Below, piece after piece: positions 1 through 7,020 of a DNA stretch of 14,554 nt. This stretch comes from Akkermansia muciniphila (GTDB lineage: Bacteria; Pseudomonadota; Gammaproteobacteria; Burkholderiales; Burkholderiaceae_C): contig CALPVM020000021.1 of assembly GCA_943327015.2 (NCBI GenBank), forward strand, positions 1 to 14,554. Direction: 5' to 3'. Position 1 is the stretch's first letter; each line of letters starts with the position of its first letter. The position numbers were made by a program, and so were the translations under genes. The notes beneath the pieces were generated by a model. That model was given only the letters and a program-made list of their open reading frames with translations. It had not been told where the DNA came from and made no database searches.

Positions 1-795
1 CTCTAGGGCATCATCGCTGCGCGTGGGCTCGTGGTGGGTGCAGTACAACACTTTTGCTCCGGCAGCGTGTGCCAATGCAATGCTGGAGCTAAAAGTGCCA
101 TGTCCCCAGCCTTTTTTACTCGGGTATTCGGTATCGGTGTAAGAGGTGTCGGCAATGAGTACATCAACACCTTGAATCGATTTTTCAATAGCGCGTGTTT
201 TTTCATCTACCAGTAGCTGGTATTCGTCAAACTGCGGATCGTCTGGCGTGTAAATGTTGTAAGGGGGCTCGTGGTCGCCGGTAAAAAAAACCGATTTACC
301 ATTGTTTTCAATACGATAACCCAAGTCCATCACCGGGTGGCTGAGCAAAAAGGGTGTTACTTTGGCGGTGCCAATTTCGATGGTTTGTTCGGGGGCAAGG
401 GTAACGTATTCGATCCGTCCCTTCATCTCGGCTTCACGTACCGGAAAATAACTGTATTGCAGCTGTACGCCCATGACTTGTTCAATGCCGTTGCCAGATA
501 CCGGGTCATAGCAACCGTGCAGCCTCAGGGTGTTACCCGGTATGAAGTTGGGTATAAAAAAAGGCAAGCCTTGAATGTGGTCCCAGTGCGAGTGCGTAAT
601 CAGCACATTGGCTTTGACAGGCAATTCTGCCAGCAGCGTTTGCGATAACGGAAAAATGCCGGTGCCCGCATCAAGAATAATCAGCTCGTTATTATCGGTC
701 CGAATTTCAATGCAGGTAGTATTGCCGCCATAACGGACTGTCTTGGGGCCGGGCGATGCAATCGAACCTCTAACCCCCCAAAACCTTACCTTCAT
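1..795 (-). CDS. MBL-fold metallo-hydrolase, 3' end cut by window
   Basis: The minus-strand frame from ATG at 795 stays open for 265 codons to base 1, so the C-terminus lies outside the window. The protein starts MKVRFWGVRGS, followed by PGP and YGGNT, the N-terminal signature of a PhnP/COG1235-like branch of the metallo-beta-lactamase superfamily. Metal-ligand motifs are visible: H68-S-H70-W-D72-H73, then H153 in a LLSHP context, D174 in FFTGDHE, and H232/H254-H255 towards the end. This predicts a cytoplasmic di-metal hydrolase, probably acting on a phosphodiester or related ester bond; no signal peptide is seen. The substrate cannot be read from the sequence. A strong AAAGGAG ribosome site lies five bases before the ATG and overlaps the stop of the upstream HDOD gene, which supports both the start and co-transcription. 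Family assignment is secure, function is not. Confidence 0.88.
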   Translation of the reverse strand, partial: MKVRFWGVRGSIASPGPKTVRYGGNTTCIEIRTDNNELIILDAGTGIFPLSQTLLAELPVKANVLITHSHWDHIQGLPFFIPNFIPGNTLRLHGCYDPVSGNGIEQVMGVQLQYSYFPVREAEMKGRIEYVTLAPEQTIEIGTAKVTPFLLSHPVMDLGYRIENNGKSVFFTGDHEPPYNIYTPDDPQFDEYQLLVDEKTRAIEKSIQGVDVLIADTSYTDTEYPSKKGWGHGTFSSSIALAHAAGAKVLYCTHHEPTRSDDALE

Positions 796-807
796 ACCGT
801 CTCCTTT
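796..807 (-). promoter_or_regulatory. Ribosome binding site of the MBL-fold gene
   Basis: On the minus strand AAAGGAG (801-807) stands five bases before the ATG at 795 and overlaps the TAA stop (806-808) of the HDOD gene. It is a near-perfect Shine-Dalgarno match and fixes the start of the MBL-fold protein. Its position suggests that translation of the two genes is coupled. Confidence 0.75.
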
Positions 808-1642
808 AGACTAGAACGCGCATTTTTACATCATGCAGCAGAGAATCAAGGTCTTGTAACGATGCAAGCACCTGCTCTAAAGTGCCGCCCAGTTTATTAA
901 TTACAACATCAGGAAATGTCTCTACACAATTATCACCACCAAACCCAAAGTTTAAGTGCTTTGTGATTTGAATTGCAGCAAAAACGCAAATATTCATTCC
1001 ATTATCGTTGGCCTGATGTTGGTGTTGTGCGGCATCTACCAGCGCTGGTGAAAAGTTCCACTGATGCATTAAGTGCGCACTAACCGTGGCGTAATCCACT
1101 TTCAGGGTGCTATAAAGCGCCTCACGCAAAGGGCAGTTATGTGTCTTGCTGTAATCTAGTGCGGAGGCAAACTCGTGCGGTAGAGCGCGTGCCATCGCAA
1201 GTTTGCCAAAATCGTGCAATAAACCGGCTACAAAACATTCGGTAGGGTCGCAGCACTCAAACTGCATGGCAAGGCGTTTGGCAATATGGGCGGTACACAA
1301 CAAATACAAAAGGTATTGATGTAAATCAAAGCCCAGATTTTTATCATCCATAAACTCTGGACTGTTACTAAGTGGCAGTAGTAAATTTTTAATGGGGTTG
1401 ATGCCCATGTGCACCAGTGCCAACTCTACAGAATTAACTTTGTTTTTAAGGTTGTAGTGTGGAGAGTTAATGACTTTTAATACTTTGAGCGTCAGGATCG
1501 GATCTTTATAAATAGTATTGATCAAATCCGATGGCTTGCACGTCGTATCGGCCGCAAGCACAAGTACTTTGTGTGCACTTTTGCGAAACACGGGCAAGGT
1601 TTCCACCGCTGCGCGAAGTTGCGTAAGTAAGTCTTGTCTCAT
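806..1642 (-). CDS. HDOD-domain regulatory protein
   Basis: A 278-residue protein beginning MRQDLLTQLRAAV. The N-terminal and central part shows the HDOD pattern: a short helical start, then KDPILTLKVLKVINSPHY at about residues 47-63 and the SVELALVHMGINPIK segment at about 71-85. The HD dyad is H143-D144 in AGLLHDFGKL, with further histidines (H119, and an HQH cluster near the C-terminal third). HDOD domains resemble HD phosphohydrolases but usually lack the full metal site; members are linked to signalling and regulation, often with c-di-GMP or chemotaxis proteins. No second domain (GGDEF, EAL, receiver) is present, so it is a stand-alone HDOD protein, probably cytoplasmic. A longer reading from 1747 is possible but would overlap dadA by 88 bases and add non-family residues, so the ATG at 1642 was chosen. 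The ribosome site there is weak. The gene looks more A+T-rich than the housekeeping genes to its right. Confidence 0.82.
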   Translation of the reverse strand: MRQDLLTQLRAAVETLPVFRKSAHKVLVLAADTTCKPSDLINTIYKDPILTLKVLKVINSPHYNLKNKVNSVELALVHMGINPIKNLLLPLSNSPEFMDDKNLGFDLHQYLLYLLCTAHIAKRLAMQFECCDPTECFVAGLLHDFGKLAMARALPHEFASALDYSKTHNCPLREALYSTLKVDYATVSAHLMHQWNFSPALVDAAQHQHQANDNGMNICVFAAIQITKHLNFGFGGDNCVETFPDVVINKLGGTLEQVLASLQDLDSLLHDVKMRVLV

Positions 1643-1659
1643 GTTGTTATTGGTTAAAA

Positions 1660-2907
1660 TTAATATCCTAACCGCTGAAATGCTAGTGCACCAATTTCTG
1701 GTTCTTTTTTTGTTATCAAATCTGCAATTAATTTTGCGGAGCCGCATGCAGTGCCCCAGCCATGCACGCCGTGACCGGCATTAATCCATAGTCCAGCAAC
1801 ACGACTTGCACCAATATAAGGTAAGCCCGTGGCAGTAATAAGTTGGCTACTTTTGAAAATCTGGCTCCCTGCCTGATGCATTGCCGCTCCTGGAAAGAAC
1901 TGCTCCATCACCTGGTACATATGGTTCATGGTTTTTTTGTGTTTTTTCGAGACATCTGCGCCCAATTCATAACCTCCGCAAACACGAATGCGTTGTCCGA
2001 GGCGGTGCAAGGTTATGTTGGTTTTGGTGTCCAGTACGGCACTGCGTGGTGCCAAGGTTGTTTCGCGAATCGGCAAGGTTAGCGTGTAGTTGCAAATGGA
2101 GGTGCTTGCAAAATCACACTGAAGGGCTTGCAGAAGCATGGGAGTGTCAGATCCGGCGCACAACACAATGTGGTCAAATGGTCGGGCTTGATTATCGCCC
2201 TCCAATAAGATGGAAAGATGGGGTGTGGTTTTGATTCCCTTGACCTTGGCGTTGAACTGAAAATCTACATTTTTCTGCAATAGCTCAGCTTTAAGAAGCA
2301 TGGCAAACTGGCGGCAATTGGCGACTTCGTCGTTTGGAAAATGAATGCCGGCATGAAATTCCGTTGACAGTGAGAGTGCCGGTTCATACTTGACGCATTG
2401 TTCATGGCTCAAGATCTGAAATTCAACGCCACAATCCTTGAGAAGGGAAAGGCGAGGCCGCAGCATATTTTCATCTTCGGCGGTGCGCAGAATCACCAGT
2501 TGGCCGTTGCTTTGTTCGTAATCCAAGTTAGCGTGGCTGGCAATCGATCGCATTCTTTCCAGGCTATACGCATACAGCGCGCGTAAATTTTGGATGGAGG
2601 CCGTCAAGGTCTCGGTGTTGCCATACTTGCTCCATTGCCAGAGCCATTGCAAGTCATTCCAACGCATGCCACTGCGAACAGACAATGGCTTGGCATTTTT
2701 TAAAAATCGGTTCCAGTGGCTAGGCTCGCTGGCGCTCAGAGTTAAAGGTTGCATCAAGCTGGATGCCATAAGCCCGTTGGTGGCAAAACTCGCACCTTCG
2801 GCGGCAGCGTTCGATTTTTCAAAAACTGTGACATCGTGCCCGTTCGCGACAAGCTCAAAAGCACTGCTTATTCCGGAAATGCCGGCGCCAATAACGGCTA
2901 TTTTCAT
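1660..2907 (-). CDS. dadA: D-amino acid dehydrogenase, DadA-type FAD enzyme
   Basis: A 415-residue flavoprotein of the DAO family. The N-terminus is a Rossmann FAD site, G7-A-G9-I-S-G12, with E30 at the end of the second strand (VTVFEK) placed to bind the FAD ribose. The ASFATNG segment near residue 40 and the QWLWQW stretch resemble the small subunit of D-amino acid dehydrogenase, and the C-terminal INAGHGVHGWGTACGS motif closes the FAD domain as in DadA. The usual reaction is oxidative deamination of D-amino acids to 2-oxo acids with electrons passed to the quinone pool at the inner membrane face. E. coli DadA is somewhat longer (about 432). The start at 2907 places GxGxxG at the very N-terminus; an upstream start at 2961 would add 18 non-family residues. 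A weak GGGAA precedes it. No racemase (dadX) is next to it, so D-alanine catabolism is inferred; another DAO-family substrate is possible. Confidence 0.83.
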   Translation of the reverse strand: MKIAVIGAGISGISSAFELVANGHDVTVFEKSNAAAEGASFATNGLMASSLMQPLTLSASEPSHWNRFLKNAKPLSVRSGMRWNDLQWLWQWSKYGNTETLTASIQNLRALYAYSLERMRSIASHANLDYEQSNGQLVILRTAEDENMLRPRLSLLKDCGVEFQILSHEQCVKYEPALSLSTEFHAGIHFPNDEVANCRQFAMLLKAELLQKNVDFQFNAKVKGIKTTPHLSILLEGDNQARPFDHIVLCAGSDTPMLLQALQCDFASTSICNYTLTLPIRETTLAPRSAVLDTKTNITLHRLGQRIRVCGGYELGADVSKKHKKTMNHMYQVMEQFFPGAAMHQAGSQIFKSSQLITATGLPYIGASRVAGLWINAGHGVHGWGTACGSAKLIADLITKKEPEIGALAFQRLGY

Positions 2908-2969
2908 ACAAAATTTTCCCAGAGTGTTAACTCTTGTTGAGTGGCGATCATCATATTCCACGGAACTGA

Positions 2970-2998
2970 GTGTAAAGTGACTAATGATTTGGTGTAAA
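2970..2998. repeat. Direct repeat GTGTAAA, 22-base period
   Basis: Two identical GTGTAAA copies begin at 2970 and 2992, two helical turns apart. The second overlaps the candidate -10 box of rpsB. The spacing would put both copies on the same DNA face, as in a tandem operator, but seven-base repeats are short and chance is a real alternative. Confidence 0.3.
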
Positions 2999-3000
2999 AT
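2971..3000 (+). promoter_or_regulatory. Candidate promoter of rpsB
   Basis: A TAAAAT -10 box lies at 2995-3000, preceded directly by TG. The -35 side is poor: the best hexamer at 18 bases is TGTAAA (2971-2976), matching TTGACA at three positions. Transcription would begin near 3007 and give a leader of about 125 bases before rpsB. The location fits the need for a strong promoter there, but the match is only moderate. Confidence 0.35.
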
Positions 3001-3009
3001 CAGCAGGCT

Positions 3010-3091
3010 TTGCTAAGCACAGTGCAATAGCAATTCAATCGCAAACCAGTCCCAACAAGGTGTTGCAGAGCGCATTTTATAGCGCGGCAAC
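3010..3091 (+). promoter_or_regulatory. Structured rpsB mRNA leader, candidate S2 autoregulatory element
   Basis: Two stem-loops can be drawn. The first pairs TTGCT (3010-3014) with AGCAA (3029-3033) around an inner GCA/TGC helix. The second, stronger one pairs GTTGC (3062-3066) with GCAAC (3087-3091), and inside it GCGC (3070-3073) with GCGC (3082-3085) around an A/T-only loop. In gammaproteobacteria the rpsB leader is structured and mediates feedback by S2; whether this leader belongs to the same element is inference from position and pairing. Confidence 0.4.
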
Positions 3092-3131
3092 TGCAGGCTG
3101 GCTTTAAGACTAAACCTTTGGAGTTTTTAAT

Positions 3132-3887
3132 ATGGCAGTAACAATGCGCGAAATGTTGGAAGCAGGCGTTCACTTCGGACACCAAACCCGCTTCTGGAAT
3201 CCCAAAATGGCCCCCTACATCTTCGGCCATCGTAACAAAATTCACATCATCAACCTTGAAAAATCGTTGCCGATGTTTCAAGAAGCCGCTAAATTTGTGC
3301 GTCAATTGTCTGCACGTCGCGGTACCGTTTTAATGGTGGGTACCAAGCGCCAAGCACGTGACATCGTGGTTGCCGAAGCGCAACGTGCTGGTGTACCTTA
3401 TGTTGATCAACGCTGGTTGGGTGGTATGCTGACCAACTTTAAAACTGTTAAAACATCTATCAAACGCCTCAAAGACATGAAGGTGCAGCAAGAAGCCGGT
3501 CTGGACAGCATGAGCAAAAAAGAACAGCTCATGTTCAGCCGCGAATTGGCTAAGCTCGAAAAAGACATCGGCGGCATTCAAGATATGCCCACATTGCCGG
3601 ACGCAATTTTTGTGATCGACGTGGGTTACCACAAAATTGCGATCGCAGAAGCCCGTAAGCTGGGTATTCCCCTGATTGGCGTGGTGGACTCCAACCACTC
3701 TCCTGAAGGCATTGACTACATTATTCCCGGTAACGACGACTCATCCAAAGCAGTGCAACTTTACGCCCGTGGCATTGCAGACGCTGTGCTCGAAGGCCGT
3801 GCCAACGCTGTAGAAGACGTGGTTAAAGCCGTGGCTAGCGCTGAAGCCGAAGACGAGTATGTTGAGGTCAGCGAGGCAACTGCCTAA
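3132..3887 (+). CDS. rpsB: 30S ribosomal protein S2
   Basis: A 251-residue S2 protein, close to the 241 residues of E. coli S2. It opens with the family hallmark MREMLEAGVHFGHQ followed by RFWNPKMAPYIFG, and contains the RWLGGMLTNFKT and IPLIGVVDSNHSPEGIDYIIPGNDD-type core (written here only as LIGVVDSN and IPGNDD). S2 binds the 30S subunit near the head-platform junction, depends on S1 assembly and is essential for initiation. The C-terminus is a short acidic tail rich in Glu and Ala. A GGAG ribosome site at 3120-3123 sits eight bases before the ATG. It is the first gene of the rightward cluster, with a long leader upstream and a terminator-like hairpin downstream. Confidence 0.98.
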   Translation: MAVTMREMLEAGVHFGHQTRFWNPKMAPYIFGHRNKIHIINLEKSLPMFQEAAKFVRQLSARRGTVLMVGTKRQARDIVVAEAQRAGVPYVDQRWLGGMLTNFKTVKTSIKRLKDMKVQQEAGLDSMSKKEQLMFSRELAKLEKDIGGIQDMPTLPDAIFVIDVGYHKIAIAEARKLGIPLIGVVDSNHSPEGIDYIIPGNDDSSKAVQLYARGIADAVLEGRANAVEDVVKAVASAEAEDEYVEVSEATA

Positions 3888-3902
3888 GCGTCCTCTCATC
3901 TG

Positions 3903-3932
3903 AAAAAGGGGTCTTGGTGGCCCCTTTTTTTT
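3903..3932 (+). terminator. Intrinsic terminator / attenuator between rpsB and tsf
   Basis: Bases 3903-3913 (five A, then GGGGTC) pair with 3919-3929 (GGCCCC, then five T) through an 11-pair stem closed by a five-base TTGGT loop; one pair is T-G. Eight T follow within 3925-3932. This is a textbook Rho-independent shape. Because tsf starts only 40 bases later with no clear promoter between, it more likely works as a partial terminator setting the S2 to EF-Ts ratio than as a full stop. Confidence 0.85.
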
Positions 3933-3971
3933 AACTTTTTATTGAATTTTGATTTGAAACTGGAGAAAAAA

Positions 3972-4895
3972 ATGGCTGCAATTACAGCAAGCATGGTGGC
4001 TGAACTGCGTGGCAAAACCGATGCCCCCATGATGGAGTGCAAAAAAGCACTGACCGAGGCCGAAGGCGATATGGTTAAAGCAGAAGAGTTGCTGCGCGTT
4101 AAGCTCGGCAGCAAAGCCGGTAAAGCAGCTGCCCGTGTTACCGCCGAAGGCGTGGTAGCAGCCAGCATCAATGGCGACGTGGGCGCCATGATCGAAGTTA
4201 ACTGCGAGACCGACTTTGTTACTAAAAACGACAGCTTTTTGGCTTTGGCCAACGCTGCTGCGGCCCTGATTGCTAAAAACGACCCTGCTGACGTGGCTGC
4301 ACTTAGTGCCTTGGCCTACGAGCAGGACGGTTTTGGCCCAACCCTGGAAGATGTCCGCAAGGGTCTGATCGGCAAGATTGGCGAAAACATGACCTTCCGC
4401 CGCTTTAAGCGTTTTGCTGACGGCTCCAAGCTGGCCTCTTACCTGCACGGCACCCGTATTGGTGTGGTGGTGCAGTTTGACGGTGACGAAACCGCAGCCA
4501 AAGACGTTGCCATGCACGTTGCTGCCATGAAGCCAGTCGCCCTGACCAGCAACGATGTGCCAGCTGAGCTGGTGGAGCGTGAGCGTTCTGTTGCTGCAGC
4601 CAAAGCTGCGGAAGATGCAGCCCAGGCTACAGCAGCTGGCAAGCCAGTGCAATCTGCCGAGATTGTGGCTAAGCGTATTGAAGGCGGTGTCCAAAAATAC
4701 CTGAAAGAAGTATCTTTGTTTAACCAGCAGTTCGTCAAAAACGACAAGCAAACCGTTGAGCAGATGCTCAAGTCAGCCAATACCAATGTTAAAGCGTTTA
4801 CTTTATACGTAGTAGGCGAAGGCATTGAGAAAAAGGTCGATGACTTTGCAGCTGAAGTAGCCGCGCAGGTCGCTGCAGCCAAGCAATCCGCCTGA
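3972..4895 (+). CDS. tsf: Elongation factor Ts
   Basis: A 307-residue EF-Ts, the nucleotide exchange factor that releases GDP from EF-Tu. The N-terminal UBA-like domain (about 1-50) reads ITASMVAELRGKTDAPMMEC and KALTEAEGD. The EF-Tu contact motif is CETDFVTKND at about residues 78-87, with Thr where E. coli has Ala after TDFV. The core and the C-terminal coiled-coil region follow, including FNQQFVKNDKQTVEQ and a C-terminal LYVVGEGIEKK. It is longer than E. coli EF-Ts (283) through an Ala-rich middle and tail, as I remember for related betaproteobacteria. The ATG at 3972 is chosen because GGAG (3962-3965) lies six bases ahead and the protein then begins MAAITASMV; an in-frame TTG at 3942 adds unrelated residues just after the terminator. 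Confidence 0.97.
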   Translation: MAAITASMVAELRGKTDAPMMECKKALTEAEGDMVKAEELLRVKLGSKAGKAAARVTAEGVVAASINGDVGAMIEVNCETDFVTKNDSFLALANAAAALIAKNDPADVAALSALAYEQDGFGPTLEDVRKGLIGKIGENMTFRRFKRFADGSKLASYLHGTRIGVVVQFDGDETAAKDVAMHVAAMKPVALTSNDVPAELVERERSVAAAKAAEDAAQATAAGKPVQSAEIVAKRIEGGVQKYLKEVSLFNQQFVKNDKQTVEQMLKSANTNVKAFTLYVVGEGIEKKVDDFAAEVAAQVAAAKQSA

Positions 4896-4928
4896 TTACC
4901 CGTTCCATTTTTATCCACAGGAGTTTGC

Positions 4929-5651
4929 ATGCAACCAGAAAAGTCAGTCTACAAGCGTATTTTGCTCAAATTGTCAGGCGAGGCTTTAATGGGGGATGAT
5001 CACTTTGGTATCAATCGCGATACCATCGTACGCATGGTGGACGAAATTGCCGAAGTTACCCGCATGGGGGTGGAGGTGGCGGTGGTCATTGGCGGTGGAA
5101 ATATTTTCCGTGGTGTGGCTGGTGGCTCAGTCGGTATGGACCGCGCCACTGCCGATTACATGGGTATGCTGGCCACCGTGATGAATGCTTTGGCATTGGG
5201 TGACACCATGAACAAAGCCGGCTTGACTGCGCGCGTCATGTCTGCCATTGGCATAGAACAAGTTGTAGAGCCTTACGTTCGTCCTAAGGCTCTGCAATAC
5301 CTTGAAGAAGGTAAAGTTGTCATTTTTGCAGCCGGCACCGGTAATCCTTTTTTTACGACTGATACTGCAGCAGCTTTGCGTGGAGCAGAAATTGGTGCAG
5401 AAATAGTACTTAAAGCCACCAAGGTCGATGGTGTTTACACTGCCGATCCTAAAAAAGACCTGACTGCCACCCGATATGCCAGCCTGACCTTTGATGAAGC
5501 CATGAATCAGAATTTGGGTATTATGGACGCCGCTGCGTTTGCGTTGTGTCGGGATCAAAAGTTGCCGATCAAGGTATTCTCCATCTTTAAGCACGGTGCA
5601 TTAAAGCGTGTAGTGATGGGTGAAGACGAAGGCACGTTGGTAACTGTGTAA
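4929..5651 (+). CDS. pyrH: UMP kinase
   Basis: A 240-residue bacterial uridylate kinase of the amino acid kinase family, which phosphorylates UMP to UDP with ATP and works as a hexamer regulated by GTP and UTP. Visible landmarks are K14-L-S-G17 at the phosphate site, G55-G-G-N-I-F-R61-G62, the AGTGNPFFTTDTAA segment that binds UMP, and KVDGVYTADPKKD near the ATP site. Length equals the family norm. The start has a clear AGGAG eight bases ahead. It follows tsf after 33 bases with no terminator, so it is likely co-transcribed with tsf. Confidence 0.97.
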   Translation: MQPEKSVYKRILLKLSGEALMGDDHFGINRDTIVRMVDEIAEVTRMGVEVAVVIGGGNIFRGVAGGSVGMDRATADYMGMLATVMNALALGDTMNKAGLTARVMSAIGIEQVVEPYVRPKALQYLEEGKVVIFAAGTGNPFFTTDTAAALRGAEIGAEIVLKATKVDGVYTADPKKDLTATRYASLTFDEAMNQNLGIMDAAAFALCRDQKLPIKVFSIFKHGALKRVVMGEDEGTLVTV

Positions 5652-5714
5652 GCAGTGTCCGCAGCGCCATCAAAGGGTTAGTTTGCCAGAATTTTTTGAT
5701 GAGAGGAAAAAACC

Positions 5715-6275
5715 ATGTCGATAGAAGAAGTCAAAAAAACGCTCGATAGCAAGATGGATTCGTCCATTGCCGCTTTTAAAAACAATCTGACTAAAATCCG
5801 CACTGGTCGTGCCAATCCGGCCTTGCTGGACACGGTGCAGGTAGATTATTACGGCTCCATGCTGCCCATTAGCCAGGTGGCTAATTTGTCCCTGTTAGAC
5901 GCTCGCACTATTGGCATCCAGCCATGGGAAAAAGGCATGGGTGCCAAAATTGAAAAGGCGATTCGTGAAAGCGATCTAGGGCTTAACCCCTCCAGTATGG
6001 GCGACCTGATTCGAGTACCCATGCCCGCCATGACCGAAGAGCGCCGCCGCGAGCTCACCAAGGTGGTGCGTGGCGAGGGCGAAAACGCCAAGGTGGCTAT
6101 TCGCAGCTTGCGCCGCGACGCCAACGAAGCGGTTAAAAAACTGGTTAAAGATAAGCAAGCATCGGAAGATGACCAAAAGCGTTCTGAAAACGACATTCAA
6201 AAGGCCACAGACAAACACATTGCCGAAGTAGATAAGCTTGTTGCTGCCAAAGAGCAGGACATCATGGCGGTGTGA
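5715..6275 (+). CDS. frr: Ribosome recycling factor
   Basis: A 186-residue RRF, almost exactly the family length of 185. It splits post-termination ribosomes together with EF-G. Domain I helices carry KIRTGRANPALLD near residues 27-39 and the C-terminal helix pair; domain II contains YYGSMLPISQVANLS. The three-helix bundle residues GEGENAKVAIRSLRRDANE are recognisable near 120-138. The ribosome site GAGAGGA lies eight to nine bases before the ATG. The 63 bases between pyrH and frr show no terminator. The stop codon overlaps a possible GTG start of uppS. Confidence 0.97.
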   Translation: MSIEEVKKTLDSKMDSSIAAFKNNLTKIRTGRANPALLDTVQVDYYGSMLPISQVANLSLLDARTIGIQPWEKGMGAKIEKAIRESDLGLNPSSMGDLIRVPMPAMTEERRRELTKVVRGEGENAKVAIRSLRRDANEAVKKLVKDKQASEDDQKRSENDIQKATDKHIAEVDKLVAAKEQDIMAV

Positions 6276-6277
6276 AC

Positions 6278-7006
6278 ATGGACGAACAAGCGGGAGTTCC
6301 CCGTCATATTGCCATTGTCATGGATGGTAATGGGCGTTGGGCTTCCAAGCGCTTTTTGCCACGTATTGCTGGTCACCGCCAGGGTGTTGAAGCGCTCAAA
6401 CGCATGGTGTCTGCTTGTGGTGCCCGTGGTGTGGCGGTACTTACTGTTTTTGCTTTTTCCTCTGAAAATTGGAACCGGCCTGCGGATGAAGTGTCAGGTT
6501 TGATGGGTATTCTTGCCTCTGCCCTGGGTAAAGAAGTCGTCAAAATGAAGCAGGAGGGTGTACGCATCCGTTTTGTGGGCGCGCGTGAAGCGTTAGCGCC
6601 GCAAATTAAAACTGCATTAGACCAAGCTGAAGCAACCACCGCGCAGTGCAATACACTCACGCTCAATGTGTGTTTTAACTACGGTGGCCGCTGGGACATA
6701 GCCCAAGCCGCTGCCCGACTGTCTGCTGAAGGACTCGCCATTACCGAAACAGCCCTGACGGGACATTTGGCACTGGCACATAGTCCAGATCCTGATTTAC
6801 TGATCCGCACCGGTGGCGAGTTCCGTTTGAGCAATTTCTTGCTTTGGCAGGCGGCTTATTCTGAGTTGTATTTCAGTCCACTGTTGTGGCCCGATTTTGA
6901 TGAAGCGGCCTTGGACGCTGCAATTCAGGAGTATGCTTCGCGGGAGCGACGTTTTGGTCGAACTTCCGACCAGATCGCGCGCGACGCATCTGTGCCTAAC
7001 CCCTAA
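6278..7006 (+). CDS. uppS: Undecaprenyl diphosphate synthase (cis-prenyltransferase)
   Basis: A 242-residue cis-prenyltransferase that adds isopentenyl units to farnesyl diphosphate, making the C55 lipid carrier for peptidoglycan and LPS sugars. All family blocks are present: HIAIVMDGNGRWA with the catalytic Asp at residue 16, GHRQGVEALKR, VFAFSSENWNRP, LNVCFNYGGRWDI, DLLIRTGGEFRLSNFLLWQ, and ELYFSPLLWPDF. Basic and aromatic residues that bind the diphosphate are intact. Two starts are possible: GTG at 6272, overlapping the frr stop by four bases, or ATG at 6278, two bases after it. I chose the ATG; the ribosome site is weak for both, so coupling to frr is likely. The protein uses a precursor derived from the dxr product encoded 0.9 kb downstream. 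Confidence 0.95.
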   Translation: MDEQAGVPRHIAIVMDGNGRWASKRFLPRIAGHRQGVEALKRMVSACGARGVAVLTVFAFSSENWNRPADEVSGLMGILASALGKEVVKMKQEGVRIRFVGAREALAPQIKTALDQAEATTAQCNTLTLNVCFNYGGRWDIAQAAARLSAEGLAITETALTGHLALAHSPDPDLLIRTGGEFRLSNFLLWQAAYSELYFSPLLWPDFDEAALDAAIQEYASRERRFGRTSDQIARDASVPNP

Positions 7007-7020
7007 CCCAAGGACGCTCC

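Larger units (their letters stand above)
2908..3131. other. Divergent intergenic region between dadA and rpsB
   Basis: This 224-base stretch separates leftward dadA from rightward rpsB and holds no credible gene. It contains the rpsB leader, a candidate rpsB promoter, a GTGTAAA direct repeat at 2970-2976 and 2992-2998, and a short inverted repeat AGAGT-GTTA-ACTCT at 2921-2934 close to the dadA start. On the minus strand TTTACA and TATGAT occur 15 bases apart (about 2955-2976), a possible but poorly spaced dadA promoter. Confidence 0.6.

Noticed and set aside
271..648. Plus-strand open frame of 125 codons at the left edge
   Set aside because: The opposite strand encodes the MBL-fold hydrolase with intact metal motifs throughout this stretch.
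1643..1747. Longer N-terminus for the HDOD protein starting at 1747
   Set aside because: It would overlap dadA by 88 bases and add 35 basic residues that do not resemble the family; the ATG at 1642 gives a normal HDOD start.
3942..3971. TTG start giving EF-Ts ten extra residues
   Set aside because: GGAG six bases before the ATG at 3972 and the family-typical MAAITASMV start favour the shorter form.
3939..4751. Long open frame of 270 codons on the minus strand, antisense to tsf
   Set aside because: It lies wholly across the certain EF-Ts gene, its product (many His, Cys, Phe and Gly) resembles no family I know, and it has no fitting context. It is a frame shadow of a codon-biased gene.
5652..5714. 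Terminator or promoter between pyrH and frr
   Set aside because: The 63 bases hold no stable hairpin with a T-run and no paired promoter boxes at workable spacing; only the frr ribosome site is clear.
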